64,000 nucleotides of DNA from Chryseobacterium gleum (GCA_945897915.1 CAMDGB010000007.1:19117-83116), one strand, 5' to 3'; positions 10,532-23,989 are shown, counted from the stretch's first letter. The notes: generated from the sequence alone by a model not told the origin. Numbers and translations: made by a program.

Positions 10532-11746
10532 ATGATTTTAGAAATGAAAGTCCCATCACCGGGAGAATCTATCACCGAAGTTGAAATTGCAACTTGGTTA
10601 GTAAAAGACGGAGATTACGTTGAAAAAGATCAAGCTATTGCTGAAGTAGATTCAGACAAAGCTACGCTTGAGTTACCTGCAGAAGCTAGCGGAATTATTA
10701 CGCTTAAAGCAGAAGAAGGTGACGCTGTAGCTGTAGGGCAAGTAGTTTGTCATATTGATACGGCAGCTGCTAAACCAGATGGGGCAAAAACTGTGCCTGC
10801 GGTTGAAAAAGCACCTGAAATAAAAAAAGAAGAAGTAAAAGCGGCTCCAGTTGCTGAAAAAACATATGCTATAGGAGTACCATCTCCAGCTGCTAAAAAA
10901 ATATTAGACGAAAAGAATATCAGTTCTTCTGATATCGTTGGAACAGGAAAAGGTGGAAGAATTACTACTGAAGATGCCGCAAATGCCATTCCAGCAATGG
11001 GAACATCAACTGGTGGCCCTCGTGGAACGGAAAGAGTAAAACTTTCTATGTTACGTAGAAAAGTAGCAGAGCGTTTAGTAGCAGCTAAAAACGAGACGGC
11101 CATGTTAACTACTTTTAACGAAGTAAACATGACGCCAATTAATACTATAAGAAACCAATATAAAGACGAATTTAAGGCAAAACATAATGGTCTTGGGTTA
11201 GGTTATATGTCTTTCTTTACAAAAGCGGTTACAAGGGCCTTGCAATTGTACCCAGATGTGAATTCAATGATGGATGGTGATCATAAACTAGCCTTCGATT
11301 TTGCAGATATTTCAATTGCTGTCTCTGGACCAAAAGGATTAATGGTTCCTGTAGTTAGAAATGCAGAATTATTAACGTTCCGTGGAGTAGAAGCAGAAAT
11401 CAAACGTTTGGCTTTACGTGCACGAGACGGACAAATTACTGTTGACGATATGACCGGTGGAACCTTCACCATTACAAATGGTGGTGTTTTTGGAAGTATG
11501 TTGTCTACGCCAATTATCAATCCGCCTCAATCTGGAATTTTAGGCATGCATAATATTATTGAGCGCCCAATCGCCGTAAACGGAAAAGTGGAAATTCACC
11601 CAATGATGTATGTGGCTTTATCATATGACCACAGAATTATTGATGGTCGTGAATCTGTTGGTTTCTTAGTTGCCGTAAAAGAAGCGCTAGAAAACCCAAT
11701 GGAATTATTGATGGATAATAATCCTAAAAAAGCGTTGGAGCTGTAA
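10532..11746 (+). CDS. sucB: Dihydrolipoyllysine-residue succinyltransferase (2-oxoglutarate dehydrogenase E2)
   Basis: Lipoyl domain [18 protein letters not shown]3-binding domain, catalytic [11 protein letters not shown]. Confidence 0.98.
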   Translation: MILEMKVPSPGESITEVEIATWLVKDGDYVEKDQAIAEVDSDKATLELPAEASGIITLKAEEGDAVAVGQVVCHIDTAAAKPDGAKTVPAVEKAPEIKKEEVKAAPVAEKTYAIGVPSPAAKKILDEKNISSSDIVGTGKGGRITTEDAANAIPAMGTSTGGPRGTERVKLSMLRRKVAERLVAAKNETAMLTTFNEVNMTPINTIRNQYKDEFKAKHNGLGLGYMSFFTKAVTRALQLYPDVNSMMDGDHKLAFDFADISIAVSGPKGLMVPVVRNAELLTFRGVEAEIKRLALRARDGQITVDDMTGGTFTITNGGVFGSMLSTPIINPPQSGILGMHNIIERPIAVNGKVEIHPMMYVALSYDHRIIDGRESVGFLVAVKEALENPMELLMDNNPKKALEL

Positions 11747-11765
11747 AATTAGCTTTAGAATTATT

Positions 11766-11788
11766 ATTCTGAACTTGTTTCAAAATCT
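11766..11788 (+). repeat. Short intergenic repeat, ctgaacttgtttcag type, copy 3 (partial)
   Basis: attctgaacttgtttcaaaatct. Confidence 0.5.
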
Positions 11789-11796
11789 ACATATAT

Positions 11797-11832
11797 AAAA
11801 TCCCAAATTCAATAGAGTTTGGGATTTTTTTT
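11797..11832 (+). terminator. Rho-independent terminator after sucB
   Basis: AAAATCCCAAA...TTTGGGATTTTTTTT hairpin plus T-run; may serve both strands. Confidence 0.85.
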
Positions 11833-14353
11833 AATTTTTTACAATTTTCTTTACAACACTTTTTTTGTCTGTGGCTAATTTTATAAAATATACACCTTTA
11901 GCAACATTGGACAAATTAATTTGGATTTCGCCACCAGAATTGTCAAATTCTTTTTTAGAAAATAGTATTTTCCCTGAAATATCTGTTACTTCTATATTTT
12001 GAGGTTGCATGTCTCCAATTTTTACATTGAAAATATCAGTTGACGGATTCGGATATATTACAAAATTGTCATATTCAAATTCTGCTGAAGCAAGAATTGT
12101 TGGCAAAGGAGAACGCCACACTCCGCGACCATAAGTTGCTGCAGTAATGTTGTTATCAATATAGTTTATTTCTAAATCTGTTACTTTAACATTTGGCAAA
12201 CCAGTATCAAATGGCGACCATGAAGCTGCAATATCATCGTAATAATAAACGCCTAATGTTGTCCCTAAATATAAAGAATTGACTGCATTATTCTGATGTG
12301 CAATACAAGTTCTTGAAATTGATGGCATCCCAGATGTTGTTATTGCTGAAAAACTAAATCCACCATTTAAAGACTTCATTACTTGAGATGAAGTGTTGTA
12401 ATAAACAATGTTGCTGTCAGTTGAGTGAACTGTTAAACCTACAATAGTTGCAGTACTTGTGTGTAACAAAGAAAAAGTTACGCCTTCGTCGTCACTTTTA
12501 TATAACTGTGAATTATTTGCAATGTAAATAGTATTATTGTTTGATGGATCAATGGCAATTAATTCTACATCCGTTGCGCCTATGCTGTCTGGTGTAGTGT
12601 TTTGAATAACCCAAGCGTTGTTAACTAATTTATAGAAATTTTTATATGCTGCAAAAACTTCTCCTGAATTGTTTAAAGCAAGTGGAGTAACCCATTTTCC
12701 ACCATTATCATTTGGCTCCGTTTCATCAACTGGTGCGCCACATAAAAAACCACCTGATGCGCCGCCAGTTGTTGATCTGTAAAATGATTGTCCATATTGA
12801 ATAAAACCATACGATAAGTTTGAATTGTTTGGGTCTATCGCTACGTCCATTCCATCGGCACCATAAAAATTTTGCCATCTGATGCCGTTAAAGACATGCC
12901 CTCCATTATCTTGCAAACCAGAAATAATTTTGTTTGAGGTTTGTTGTGCTACAGCTATTTTGTAGGGTTGACCAATTTGCATAGATTTTGTTAAATCTGT
13001 AAAGTTTGTACCCCCATTTGTTGTTACATAAATACCTCCGTCGCTACCACAATATAATTTGTTTCCATAGAATCTTAAAAAATGTATATCGGCATGAGAA
13101 TATGATGCTGATGATGGAGCACTCCAGCTATTAACTTGTGTCATAGTAACTCCGCCATTAACCGATTTCCAAATGTTTAAAAAACCAGTGTAAATTTCGT
13201 TAGCATTAGTTGGCGAAGCAGTTATAGCCATATCATACCAAGCTTGTGTACTAGCAATTTGAGTTGCAGTAGTGTTAACGGCTGTAAAATTTGTTCCTCC
13301 ATCTGTTGATTTGTATATTCCTTGAAAAATATTACCAGAAGTTACACTTAATGCATAAACAACGTTTGAATCGGCAGCAGTTACGGCAATTGCCATTCTG
13401 CCAGCTGTGGCGGGCAACCCAGAACCAACTTGTGTAAAATTAGCCCCAGAATCGGTTGATCTGTAAAATAATGTGGCAGTAGTTGCGTAAATTGTTGTAG
13501 GATCGTTTGGTTTAATCTTTAAATCTCGAGTTCCTGTAACACTTAGTGTCTTTGTCCAATTGGTTCCTGCATCTGTGGTTCTAAAAACACCATTATTTGT
13601 AGCACACCATAATATGTTTGAATTGGTTGGATGGATATATAATTCTGGACAAGCGCTTCCTGTTATAGTTTTTGTCAAGCCGGTTAAAGTCCATGTTAAA
13701 CCACCATTTACTGATTTCCAAATCCCTTCGCTTGATGTATTTCCGCCGTCCCTATCTCCAGTTGCAATATATATAATATTTGAATTGTTATAATCAACAG
13801 CTATAGAATTTACTCCAATTTGTGGTAGATCATCGGATAATGGCACGAAGATTATGCCGCCATCTATAGATTTCCAAATGCCACCAGCTGGCATACCAAC
13901 ATAAATTGTATTGTCATTTGATGGATCGACTGTGATGCAACTTACTCTGCCTTGCCCAGAGGACCACGAACCAGTATTGATATAAGATTGTGTTCCGTGT
14001 ATTGGTGTCCAATTACTTGTAACGGCAACAGATTGAGCATTTCGTTGTTGCTTTTTTTGATTGAAAGCCAACATCAAATCGTCGTAGTTTTCTAGCGTTC
14101 CATCTTCTTTTATTTGATTTTCTACATTGGTGTACCAACGCATAAACGGTTTGTGACCACTCCCTTTTATATTTGGGTCATGTGTAAGCCAATATTCGTC
14201 AAAACTGGCTTTTATTTCTGCCAAAGTAGCTGTTCCGTTTCTTTCACCAAGAGCTTGCATCCAAGGTGCATCTGGATTGTATTGGGCCGATAAAGTGATT
14301 GAAATAATCAACAATAATGATGATAATGATTTTTTCATAGTCTTGTTTTTCAA
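11831..14353 (-). CDS. Sortilin/BNR-repeat beta-propeller protein with T9SS type A C-terminal sorting domain
   Basis: Repeated STDGGTNF/KSVNGG motifs; C-terminal YPNPSTDIFNVKI...KGVYFIKLATDKKSVVKKIVKN. Confidence 0.92.
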   Translation of the reverse strand: MKNKTMKKSLSSLLLIISITLSAQYNPDAPWMQALGERNGTATLAEIKASFDEYWLTHDPNIKGSGHKPFMRWYTNVENQIKEDGTLENYDDLMLAFNQKKQQRNAQSVAVTSNWTPIHGTQSYINTGSWSSGQGRVSCITVDPSNDNTIYVGMPAGGIWKSIDGGIIFVPLSDDLPQIGVNSIAVDYNNSNIIYIATGDRDGGNTSSEGIWKSVNGGLTWTLTGLTKTITGSACPELYIHPTNSNILWCATNNGVFRTTDAGTNWTKTLSVTGTRDLKIKPNDPTTIYATTATLFYRSTDSGANFTQVGSGLPATAGRMAIAVTAADSNVVYALSVTSGNIFQGIYKSTDGGTNFTAVNTTATQIASTQAWYDMAITASPTNANEIYTGFLNIWKSVNGGVTMTQVNSWSAPSSASYSHADIHFLRFYGNKLYCGSDGGIYVTTNGGTNFTDLTKSMQIGQPYKIAVAQQTSNKIISGLQDNGGHVFNGIRWQNFYGADGMDVAIDPNNSNLSYGFIQYGQSFYRSTTGGASGGFLCGAPVDETEPNDNGGKWVTPLALNNSGEVFAAYKNFYKLVNNAWVIQNTTPDSIGATDVELIAIDPSNNNTIYIANNSQLYKSDDEGVTFSLLHTSTATIVGLTVHSTDSNIVYYNTSSQVMKSLNGGFSFSAITTSGMPSISRTCIAHQNNAVNSLYLGTTLGVYYYDDIAASWSPFDTGLPNVKVTDLEINYIDNNITAATYGRGVWRSPLPTILASAEFEYDNFVIYPNPSTDIFNVKIGDMQPQNIEVTDISGKILFSKKEFDNSGGEIQINLSNVAKGVYFIKLATDKKSVVKKIVKN

Positions 14354-14570
14354 TTATTGCATTTTCTTCGACAGTGAGTTTTATAAAATACAACCCTTTA
14401 AAATAATTGACAAATATAATAAAATTTCATTATTATCTTGAAATTGTGTTTGTTGCAAACGTTTTATTACTAAAAAAATGGAGATTCTAGGATTTATATA
14501 ATAATTATTCCTATTCCAATAATAAATATTCTTGTTGGTGGATTAGTTAATATGCACTTGTAGGAATATT

Positions 14571-15977
14571 TTAATTGGTTAAAATTAAATATTGCCAAGC
14601 TTTTAGTCCAATAGGTGCGTCTGTTCTAAATTGTAATTTATTACCCGACATATAATCGGTAAAATCCCCTTTTAGTTGAATTTTTGTTTCAATAGTTTGA
14701 TTGGATAAATTGGCAATATAAATAACTTTTTTTCCGTATTTTTCTCGTTCAAACGCTAAGATTTTTGTGTCGTCATTTGTTGGAATTCGCTTATATGAAG
14801 CTGGATTTTTTCCACCGTGTAAAGCAATATTTTCGTTTTTTAATTGTCCTAATTTGGTTCTTAATTCCCAATCTTTTCCTTTGGTTTTTGGAATTGAATC
14901 TTTCTCGAAAAACTTTAAACTGTGTTTCAATCCATACTCATTTCCGCTATACACTAAAGGCATTCCTGGCATAACATAAGTTAATGCAGTTATAGCTTCT
15001 TCAGCAGCACCTAATCGAGATTGAATGGTTCCGTTCCAAGAATTTTCATCGTGGTTGTCTACAAAATTCATTAAAATATCATTGTCTTCGTATTTGTTAT
15101 TTTTCTCTATCATGAACTTATCCCAAGCTGAAACATTTTCTTTTCCTTGTGCGATTTTATTACTGGTATGATGTGCGTCCCAACTGTATTCCATATCAAA
15201 TAAATTGTCTTTCATCAATTCTGGTTCCCAGGCTTCTGCTAACATGAAAATATTCTTTACAGCCCGTAATTCTGGAATGGTTTTTTGCCAAAAATCGGCA
15301 GGAACATTTCCGGCTACATCGCAACGAAAACCATCAATGCCTTCATTTTCAAGCCAATATTTCATGTCGGTAGTCATTTCTTTTCTAAGATTTTGGTTGT
15401 CGTAATTTAAATCGGCAACGTCTGTCCAACCCCAAGTTTTTCCTGTTTCTGGATTGATTGGATCTATAATTTCTCCTTTTTCGTTTTGAGTGTAATATTC
15501 TGGATGTTGTTTAATCCAAACATGATCCCAACCTGTGTGATTTGGTACCCAATCTAAAATTACATACATACCACTTTGATGCGCTATTTTTACTAATTTT
15601 CTAAAATCTTCAATAGTTCCAAATTCTGGATTTACTTTTTTAAAATCAGAAACCGCATAATAACTGCCTAAATATTTATATTGTTCCGCCTCTGGCATTT
15701 CTGAAGCAAATTTACTATCATCGCCGCCAGTTGCTTTTCTTTTGGTTTGCGAAATTGGAAAAATTGGCATCACCCAAATAACTTTTACGCCCAATTGTTT
15801 CAAATTCGGAATGTCTTTTGTAAAAGCGTTAAACGAACCTTCGGGCGAATATTGACGAATATTCACTTCATAAATAACGGCGTTTTCTAATTTTTCGCTT
15901 GTTAAATCAGCTACTGTTTGCGCGTAATTTTTTGTAAAACCGAAGGCAACTAATGCCAATATTGCTACTTTTTTCAT
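14571..15977 (-). CDS. Alpha-amylase family glycoside hydrolase (GH13), secreted
   Basis: Signal peptide; DWVPNHTG, GFRCDVAG, FVDNHDENSW GH13 motifs. Confidence 0.95.
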   Translation of the reverse strand: MKKVAILALVAFGFTKNYAQTVADLTSEKLENAVIYEVNIRQYSPEGSFNAFTKDIPNLKQLGVKVIWVMPIFPISQTKRKATGGDDSKFASEMPEAEQYKYLGSYYAVSDFKKVNPEFGTIEDFRKLVKIAHQSGMYVILDWVPNHTGWDHVWIKQHPEYYTQNEKGEIIDPINPETGKTWGWTDVADLNYDNQNLRKEMTTDMKYWLENEGIDGFRCDVAGNVPADFWQKTIPELRAVKNIFMLAEAWEPELMKDNLFDMEYSWDAHHTSNKIAQGKENVSAWDKFMIEKNNKYEDNDILMNFVDNHDENSWNGTIQSRLGAAEEAITALTYVMPGMPLVYSGNEYGLKHSLKFFEKDSIPKTKGKDWELRTKLGQLKNENIALHGGKNPASYKRIPTNDDTKILAFEREKYGKKVIYIANLSNQTIETKIQLKGDFTDYMSGNKLQFRTDAPIGLKAWQYLILTN

Positions 15978-15979
15978 AA

Positions 15980-16906
15980 CTATTTAAATAAAAATTGTAA
16001 AGGTATTTCTAAACGTTTGTTCCAAGAATTTTCGGTATGATCTGCATTTTCAAATTTCAAATTTTGTGAATTGGAAGCGTCAAATCCTTTAGCTTTTAAT
16101 ATGTCATTGACGTCATTTTCATATTGAACGTATTCCGCATCTAAAGTTGCTGTTCCAAAATCAAAATAAATTTTATGTGTTTTTTGACTGGGTAATTTAG
16201 CATTTAAATACTTGAAAAAAGCATTTGGAATAGGATTGTTTTCCACATTTTTTAAACCTATCCAATGTGTCGATAAACAAGCGGCTTTCCCGAAAATAGT
16301 TGGATATTCGCAAAGGGCATACATAGAAATTAATCCACCCATGCTAGAACCCATAATTGCGGTGTTTTCTTTATCGGTAAAAACTGAAAAGTTGGCATCT
16401 ATAAATGGTTTAACTTCGGTAACTAAAAACTTTAAATAGTTGTCCGATGAAATTTGAGTAAAGTCTAAATTTATTTTTTTAGCTTCTTCTATCACGAACT
16501 TTTTGTCTGTATCGCTTAAAAAATTAATAGCTTTCTGTGGAAAATAATTTAGCCGTCTTATTTCTGGAATGTTCCAAACAGCAACCACAATAACTTCTTT
16601 AATGGCTTTTTTTTGTATTAATGAATCAAGTTTTTCATCTACACCCCATTCTTGTTTGTTCCAAGTGGTTTTCGCATCAAAAAGCATTTGTCCATCGTGC
16701 ATGTATAGCACTTGGTACTTTTTAGTTTCTGAATAGTTTTTTGGAAACCAGATATCAACCGTTCTGGCAGCAACAAATTTTGATGGAAAATTTTCAATAC
16801 GTTTTATTTGTCCTACAAAATCGTTATTATTTTGCAAATCACTGATTTTTATATTTTCTTGTGAAAAACACATACAACTAAACGCTATTAAAAACCAAAA
16901 TCTCAT
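15980..16906 (-). CDS. Esterase family alpha/beta hydrolase (enterochelin esterase-like)
   Basis: GSSMGG nucleophile elbow, YMHDGQMLFD, ENADHTENSW. Confidence 0.88.
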   Translation of the reverse strand: MRFWFLIAFSCMCFSQENIKISDLQNNNDFVGQIKRIENFPSKFVAARTVDIWFPKNYSETKKYQVLYMHDGQMLFDAKTTWNKQEWGVDEKLDSLIQKKAIKEVIVVAVWNIPEIRRLNYFPQKAINFLSDTDKKFVIEEAKKINLDFTQISSDNYLKFLVTEVKPFIDANFSVFTDKENTAIMGSSMGGLISMYALCEYPTIFGKAACLSTHWIGLKNVENNPIPNAFFKYLNAKLPSQKTHKIYFDFGTATLDAEYVQYENDVNDILKAKGFDASNSQNLKFENADHTENSWNKRLEIPLQFLFK

Positions 16907-16916
16907 TTGAATCTTA

Positions 16917-18752
16917 TTATTTTAATTCTAAAATTAAACTTGATTTTCCGTCAATAGAAAGTTCTGATTTTAAATCGAAATTCGCATCCGAAATAATGTC
17001 TTTCCCACTTGAATATAAAGCCAACCTTTCCTTATATCGATCTAATTTAAACGTTTGTTTGTCTTTACTGTTGTTAATTACAACCATTACGCTTTCGGTA
17101 TCGTTGTAACGAAAATAAACATACACGTTGTTATCTGGAAGATAATGCATTAATTTTCCTTTATGAATTATAGATTTCGATTTTCTCCAATTGAAAACTT
17201 TTGAAGTGAAATCGAAATATTTAGCTTGTTCGACTGTGCGTCCAGAAGCTTTGAAAGCATTGTTTTTATCTGAAGCCCAACCACCTGGAAAATCTTGACG
17301 AATATCTGCATCGCCTTTGCCTTTATCTCCTGCCATTCCAATTTCTGAACCATAATATAACTGTGGAATACCGCGCATAGTAGCTAAGATAGTCATGGCC
17401 ATTTTATACTTATTTAAATCATTTTTATAGTTTTGATTGAAACGATTGGTGTCGTGATTTTCTGCAAAAATTAATAAATTATTTGGGTTGTCGTATAGAA
17501 AATCGTTCACGAAATTTTCGTAAAATTTAAACATTCCATCGTTCCAATTTGTGTTGTCTTCATTAAAAACATTTCCAAAAACATCATGCATTGTAAAATC
17601 CATTACACTTGGTAAATACGAATTATAGCTTTGAATTTTAGCTATTGGACTGTCTTTTTGCCAATAAGATATTTGTGCTTGATCGTGCATCCAAACTTCA
17701 CCAACGATATTAAAATAAGGATATTCGTCGGTAATGGCTTTTGTCCATTTTGCAATTCCTACTTTGTCGTTATAGGAATAGGTATCTACTCTAAATCCAT
17801 CTAAATCGGCATATTCAATCCACCAAATCGCATTTTGAGTCAAATAATTTAATACCAAAGGATTCGATTGATTCAAATCGGGCATACTTGGCACAAACCA
17901 ACCATCCATACAAAGTTTTGCGTCTGTTGCAGAAGCATTTGTGTCATATTGTGTGGTCATTCGGTAGTTACTTTGTTTGTAACCCGGGAACTGATGAAAC
18001 CAATCGTATGTTGGCATGTCTTTAAACATCCAATGTTCTGCACCCCAATGATTGGTTACATAATCCTTAACTAACTTCATGTTTTTCTTTTTCATTTCTG
18101 AAGAAAGGCGCACATAGTCTTCATTTGTTCCATATCGCGCATCAATTTTATACACATCTGATTGCCCATAGGTATGATACGAATAACCTTTGTCGTTATC
18201 TTCGCACAACGGCGTACTCCAAAGTGCTGTAACGCCAAGCGATTGCAGATAATCTAAATTATTTATAATTCCTTGGATGTCGCCTCCATGACGACCACCA
18301 GGATTATTTCTGTTGGCTTTTTCTTGTAAATTTGAATCCGAATCGTTTTTTTCATTTCCATTTGCAAATCGGTCTGGCATAATTAAGTACATCATATCTG
18401 ATGCGTCAAAACTTTTTCTATATCGAGAATTTTCTTTTCTTTTTTTGATAGCATACGATTGATTAAATGATTTTTTGCCGTTTTTAAATGTAAAAATCAA
18501 CTCTTGCGCCGACACATTTTTCAAATCAATCGTTACGAAAACGTAATTTGGATTTTCGGTTTTTTGAACCTGAGTAATTACTACTCCGTTTGAAACCGTT
18601 ACGGTATTTTGCGCGATATTTTTACCATAAAACATAATTTGAACCTGATTGTTTGTCATGTTCTCGTACCAAAATGGTGGTTCTACCTTATCAATTTGAG
18701 CAAAAGAAAAATTGAATAGTAAAATTGGCAATAAGAAAAATATTTTTTTCAT
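16917..18752 (-). CDS. Cyclomaltodextrinase/neopullulanase-type GH13 (SusA-like)
   Basis: N-terminal Ig-like domain; HGGDIQGIINNLDYLQSLG, KDYVTNHWG, GFRVDTYSY, FAENHDTNRF. Confidence 0.93.
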   Translation of the reverse strand: MKKIFFLLPILLFNFSFAQIDKVEPPFWYENMTNNQVQIMFYGKNIAQNTVTVSNGVVITQVQKTENPNYVFVTIDLKNVSAQELIFTFKNGKKSFNQSYAIKKRKENSRYRKSFDASDMMYLIMPDRFANGNEKNDSDSNLQEKANRNNPGGRHGGDIQGIINNLDYLQSLGVTALWSTPLCEDNDKGYSYHTYGQSDVYKIDARYGTNEDYVRLSSEMKKKNMKLVKDYVTNHWGAEHWMFKDMPTYDWFHQFPGYKQSNYRMTTQYDTNASATDAKLCMDGWFVPSMPDLNQSNPLVLNYLTQNAIWWIEYADLDGFRVDTYSYNDKVGIAKWTKAITDEYPYFNIVGEVWMHDQAQISYWQKDSPIAKIQSYNSYLPSVMDFTMHDVFGNVFNEDNTNWNDGMFKFYENFVNDFLYDNPNNLLIFAENHDTNRFNQNYKNDLNKYKMAMTILATMRGIPQLYYGSEIGMAGDKGKGDADIRQDFPGGWASDKNNAFKASGRTVEQAKYFDFTSKVFNWRKSKSIIHKGKLMHYLPDNNVYVYFRYNDTESVMVVINNSKDKQTFKLDRYKERLALYSSGKDIISDANFDLKSELSIDGKSSLILELK

Positions 18753-18788
18753 AATCTAGTTTTTATTGTTCTGAATTTATTTAAATCG

Positions 18789-18817
18789 AAAAGCTGGAAC
18801 GAGTTCAGCTTGACATT
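18789..18817 (-). repeat. Short intergenic repeat, ctgaacttgtttcag type, copy 2 (diverged)
   Basis: aaagctggaacgagttcagcttgacatta. Confidence 0.6.
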
Positions 18818-18829
18818 ATTATCTTGTAA

Positions 18830-20953
<2,124 letters not shown>

Positions 20954-20955
20954 TT

Positions 20956-20985
20956 AGATACTGAAACAAGTTCAGCGTGACAATG
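20956..20985 (-). repeat. Short intergenic repeat, ctgaacttgtttcag type, copy 1
   Basis: agatactgaaacaagttcagcgtgacaatg; similar to 18789-18817 and 11766-11788. Confidence 0.65.
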
Positions 20986-20992
20986 CATTTTA

Positions 20993-23287
20993 TTAATTTT
21001 TTACTAATTGCGATGCGCCATTAATGATTACTTCTACTTCTTGATTCCCTTCAACAGTAACTTTGGCTTCTTGATGGGTGACTTCAACTTTTACGATTGC
21101 ATTTCTGAAATTTACTTTAAAAGAATAGCCTTTCCATTGTTCTGGAATTCTTGGTTCAAAGTGCAATTGGTTATTTTTAACTCGCATACCACCGAAACCT
21201 TCTACAATACTCATCCAAGTTCCTGCCATTGAAGTAATGTGTAATCCTTCGTGTACTTCTTTATTATAATCGTCTAAATCTAATCGAGACGTTCTTAAAT
21301 AAAACTGATAGGCCTGATCCATTCTTCCTAAAGCAGCAGCTTGAATAGCGTGCACACAAGGAGAAAGTGAACTTTCATGAACCGTAAAAGGTTCGTAAAA
21401 ATCGAAATGTCTTTCTAATTGTTCTTTGGTAAAATCATTTTCAAAGAAATAAAAACCTTGAAGTGTATCTGCTTGTTTTATGTATGGCGAACGTAAAATT
21501 CTGTCCCAACTCCATTTTTGATTAATTGGTCGTTGAGATTTATCTAAATCTGAAACTTTTATTAATTCTTTATCTAAAAAACCATCTTGTTGTAAAAATA
21601 CCCCATGTTCTTCTGAAAATGGGAAATACATATTATCTGCAGTATTTTTCCAAGATTGTAATTCGGCAGCATTTAAGTTTAATTTGCTCATAATTCGAGA
21701 ATAATCTGAATCATATTCTGATTTTACTTTTTCAATTTGAGCTAAAGTATAATTTAAACACCATTTTGCGATATAATTGGTGTACCAATTATTATTTACG
21801 TTATTTTCATATTCATTTGGTCCTGTTACACCTAAAATCACAAATTGATTTTTCTCTGTTGAAAAAGTGGCTCTTTGATGCCAAAAACGAGCAATTCCAA
21901 TTAAAACTTCTAATCCTTTTTCTGGAATGTAACTGTAATCGCCTGTGAAACGGTAATAATTATAAATAGCAAATGCAATGGCGCCATTTCGGTGAATTTC
22001 TTCAAAAGTAATTTCCCATTCGTTATGACATTCTTCACCATTCATGGTTACCATCGGATATAATGCAGCTCCATTTTTGAAGCCCAAGTTTTTTTCGGCA
22101 TTTTCGATGGCTTTATCCAATTGATTGTATCGGTATTCTAACAAACTTCTGGCTACATTTTGATCTTTCGTTGCCATGTAAAACGGGATACAATACGCTT
22201 CGGTGTCCCAATAGGTGGAGCCTCCGTATTTTTCGCCTGTAAAGCCTTTTGGTCCAATATTTAATCGAGTGTCTTTTCCTAAATAGGTTTGGTTTAATTG
22301 AAATATATTGAAACGAATACCTTGCTGTGCTTTGGTATCACCTTCGATAGTGATGTCGCTCATTTCCCAAATTTTAGCCCACGCTACTTTTTGATTTTCC
22401 AACAAGGCATTAAATCCTAAAGTAGTGGCTTGAACCAATATTTTTTTTGCTGAAGAAATAAGGTATTCTTCTTTATGATTTGTTGAAATCGTGTAGCCCC
22501 CATATTTTTGAATACTAACAGTTTGTCCTTGTGTGGCAGCCACTTCATAAGAAAACATAATTTTTGAAGCTTCTTTTGTTACCTCAACAGGTTTTGCATC
22601 GGTAATTTCGTTATTTACTATAATTTGATTTTGCATATAAGTGGCAACTGTAAACTTTGTTTTTAAAGTTCGAGCCACAATAAATGCACTATTTTCTTCG
22701 TTTTTAATTTCTAAGGTTTCCCAGAATTTTTCTTCCCAGTTGGTATCTTCATTTTCAATACCGGCATCTAAATACGGTTTAAAAACTACTTTTGCATCGG
22801 TATTTATTGGTGTAACTTGGTATTTTATAGCTCCTAATTCGTCAATATCTAAAGATAAAAAACGAGTAACATCAACTGAAATAGCTACATCATTTTGAAG
22901 TACTGCTTGAAACGAACGTTGGTACCAACCTTCTTTCATATTCAATTCACGTCTGAAGTTTGAAACTGATTTACAAGTTGCTAAGTCTAAATTTTCGCCA
23001 TTAACTTCTATATTAATTCCAATCCAATTTGGTGCATTTAACACCTTAGCAAAATATTCGGGATAGCCGTTTTTCCACCAGCCTACTTTTGTTTTATCTG
23101 GATAATATACCCCGGCAATGTAACTACCTTGAAACGTATCACCAGAGTAATGCTCTTCAAAATTGGCACGTTGCCCCATGGCGCCATTTCCAATACTAAA
23201 TAAACTTTCGGAAGATTTTACTCTATCCGCTTCAAATCCTTCTTCTATGATTGACCAATTATTTGGTACGATATAATCCTGATTCAT
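20993..23287 (-). CDS. Glycoside hydrolase family 65 (maltose phosphorylase-like)
   Basis: GQRANFEEHYSGDTFQGSYIAGVYYPDKTKVGWWKNGYPEYF, WDTEAYCIPFY, TGPNEYENNVNNNWYTN; next to beta-PGM. Confidence 0.95.
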   Translation of the reverse strand: MNQDYIVPNNWSIIEEGFEADRVKSSESLFSIGNGAMGQRANFEEHYSGDTFQGSYIAGVYYPDKTKVGWWKNGYPEYFAKVLNAPNWIGINIEVNGENLDLATCKSVSNFRRELNMKEGWYQRSFQAVLQNDVAISVDVTRFLSLDIDELGAIKYQVTPINTDAKVVFKPYLDAGIENEDTNWEEKFWETLEIKNEENSAFIVARTLKTKFTVATYMQNQIIVNNEITDAKPVEVTKEASKIMFSYEVAATQGQTVSIQKYGGYTISTNHKEEYLISSAKKILVQATTLGFNALLENQKVAWAKIWEMSDITIEGDTKAQQGIRFNIFQLNQTYLGKDTRLNIGPKGFTGEKYGGSTYWDTEAYCIPFYMATKDQNVARSLLEYRYNQLDKAIENAEKNLGFKNGAALYPMVTMNGEECHNEWEITFEEIHRNGAIAFAIYNYYRFTGDYSYIPEKGLEVLIGIARFWHQRATFSTEKNQFVILGVTGPNEYENNVNNNWYTNYIAKWCLNYTLAQIEKVKSEYDSDYSRIMSKLNLNAAELQSWKNTADNMYFPFSEEHGVFLQQDGFLDKELIKVSDLDKSQRPINQKWSWDRILRSPYIKQADTLQGFYFFENDFTKEQLERHFDFYEPFTVHESSLSPCVHAIQAAALGRMDQAYQFYLRTSRLDLDDYNKEVHEGLHITSMAGTWMSIVEGFGGMRVKNNQLHFEPRIPEQWKGYSFKVNFRNAIVKVEVTHQEAKVTVEGNQEVEVIINGASQLVKN

Positions 23288-23332
23288 TTTCTTTGTAATT
23301 TGTCAATTCTCAATTAGTCAGTTTGACAATTT

Positions 23333-23989
23333 CTATTTGTTAATTAATTGCATTATAAAATCGTTATTCATTTCTGTAAAATCTCTAAAACAAAAATTCG
23401 ATTCGTGTAATACTTCTTTCTCACCAATACCTACACTGGTCATTCCAGCTACATTTGCCGCTTGAATACCTGCTACTGAATCTTCAAAAACAATAGCGTC
23501 TTTGTATGCCACCTGAACTTGGTTTGCCCCTTGCAGAAAAACTTCTGGATCGGGTTTGGCATTGGTTACATCATTTCCGTCAACAAGTGCATCAAAATAA
23601 TGCAAAATGTTCACTTTTTCTAAAATTGGTCGGGCATTTTTACTTGCCGAACCCAATACAACATATTGATTATTGGTTTTTAAAAATTGAAGTACTTCTT
23701 CTACACGAGGTAAAATTTCAGATTTGTCCATTTTATATATAAATGCTAAATAGTCTTCATTTTTTTGTGCCAACCAATTGTTTTTATCTTCTTGAGACGC
23801 TTGCACATTTCCTTGAGATAAAATAATTTCTAACGAACGAACGCGACTTACGCCTTTTAGTTGTTCGTTGATTTCGTGCGTAAAATTAATATTCAAGCTA
23901 TCGGCTAATTTTTTCCATGCCAAAAAATGAAATTTGGCGGTGTCGACAATTACGCCGTCTAAATCGAATATAAATGCTTTTTTGTTCAT
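23333..23989 (-). CDS. pgmB: Beta-phosphoglucomutase
   Basis: HAD motif FDLDGVIVDTAKFHFLAWK, LGSASKNA, FEDSVAGIQAA. Confidence 0.95.
   Translation of the reverse strand: MNKKAFIFDLDGVIVDTAKFHFLAWKKLADSLNINFTHEINEQLKGVSRVRSLEIILSQGNVQASQEDKNNWLAQKNEDYLAFIYKMDKSEILPRVEEVLQFLKTNNQYVVLGSASKNARPILEKVNILHYFDALVDGNDVTNAKPDPEVFLQGANQVQVAYKDAIVFEDSVAGIQAANVAGMTSVGIGEKEVLHESNFCFRDFTEMNNDFIMQLINK

Noticed and set aside
10750-11130. 126-aa antisense ORF in sucB
   Set aside because: Antisense to the well-supported E2 coding sequence; no independent support.
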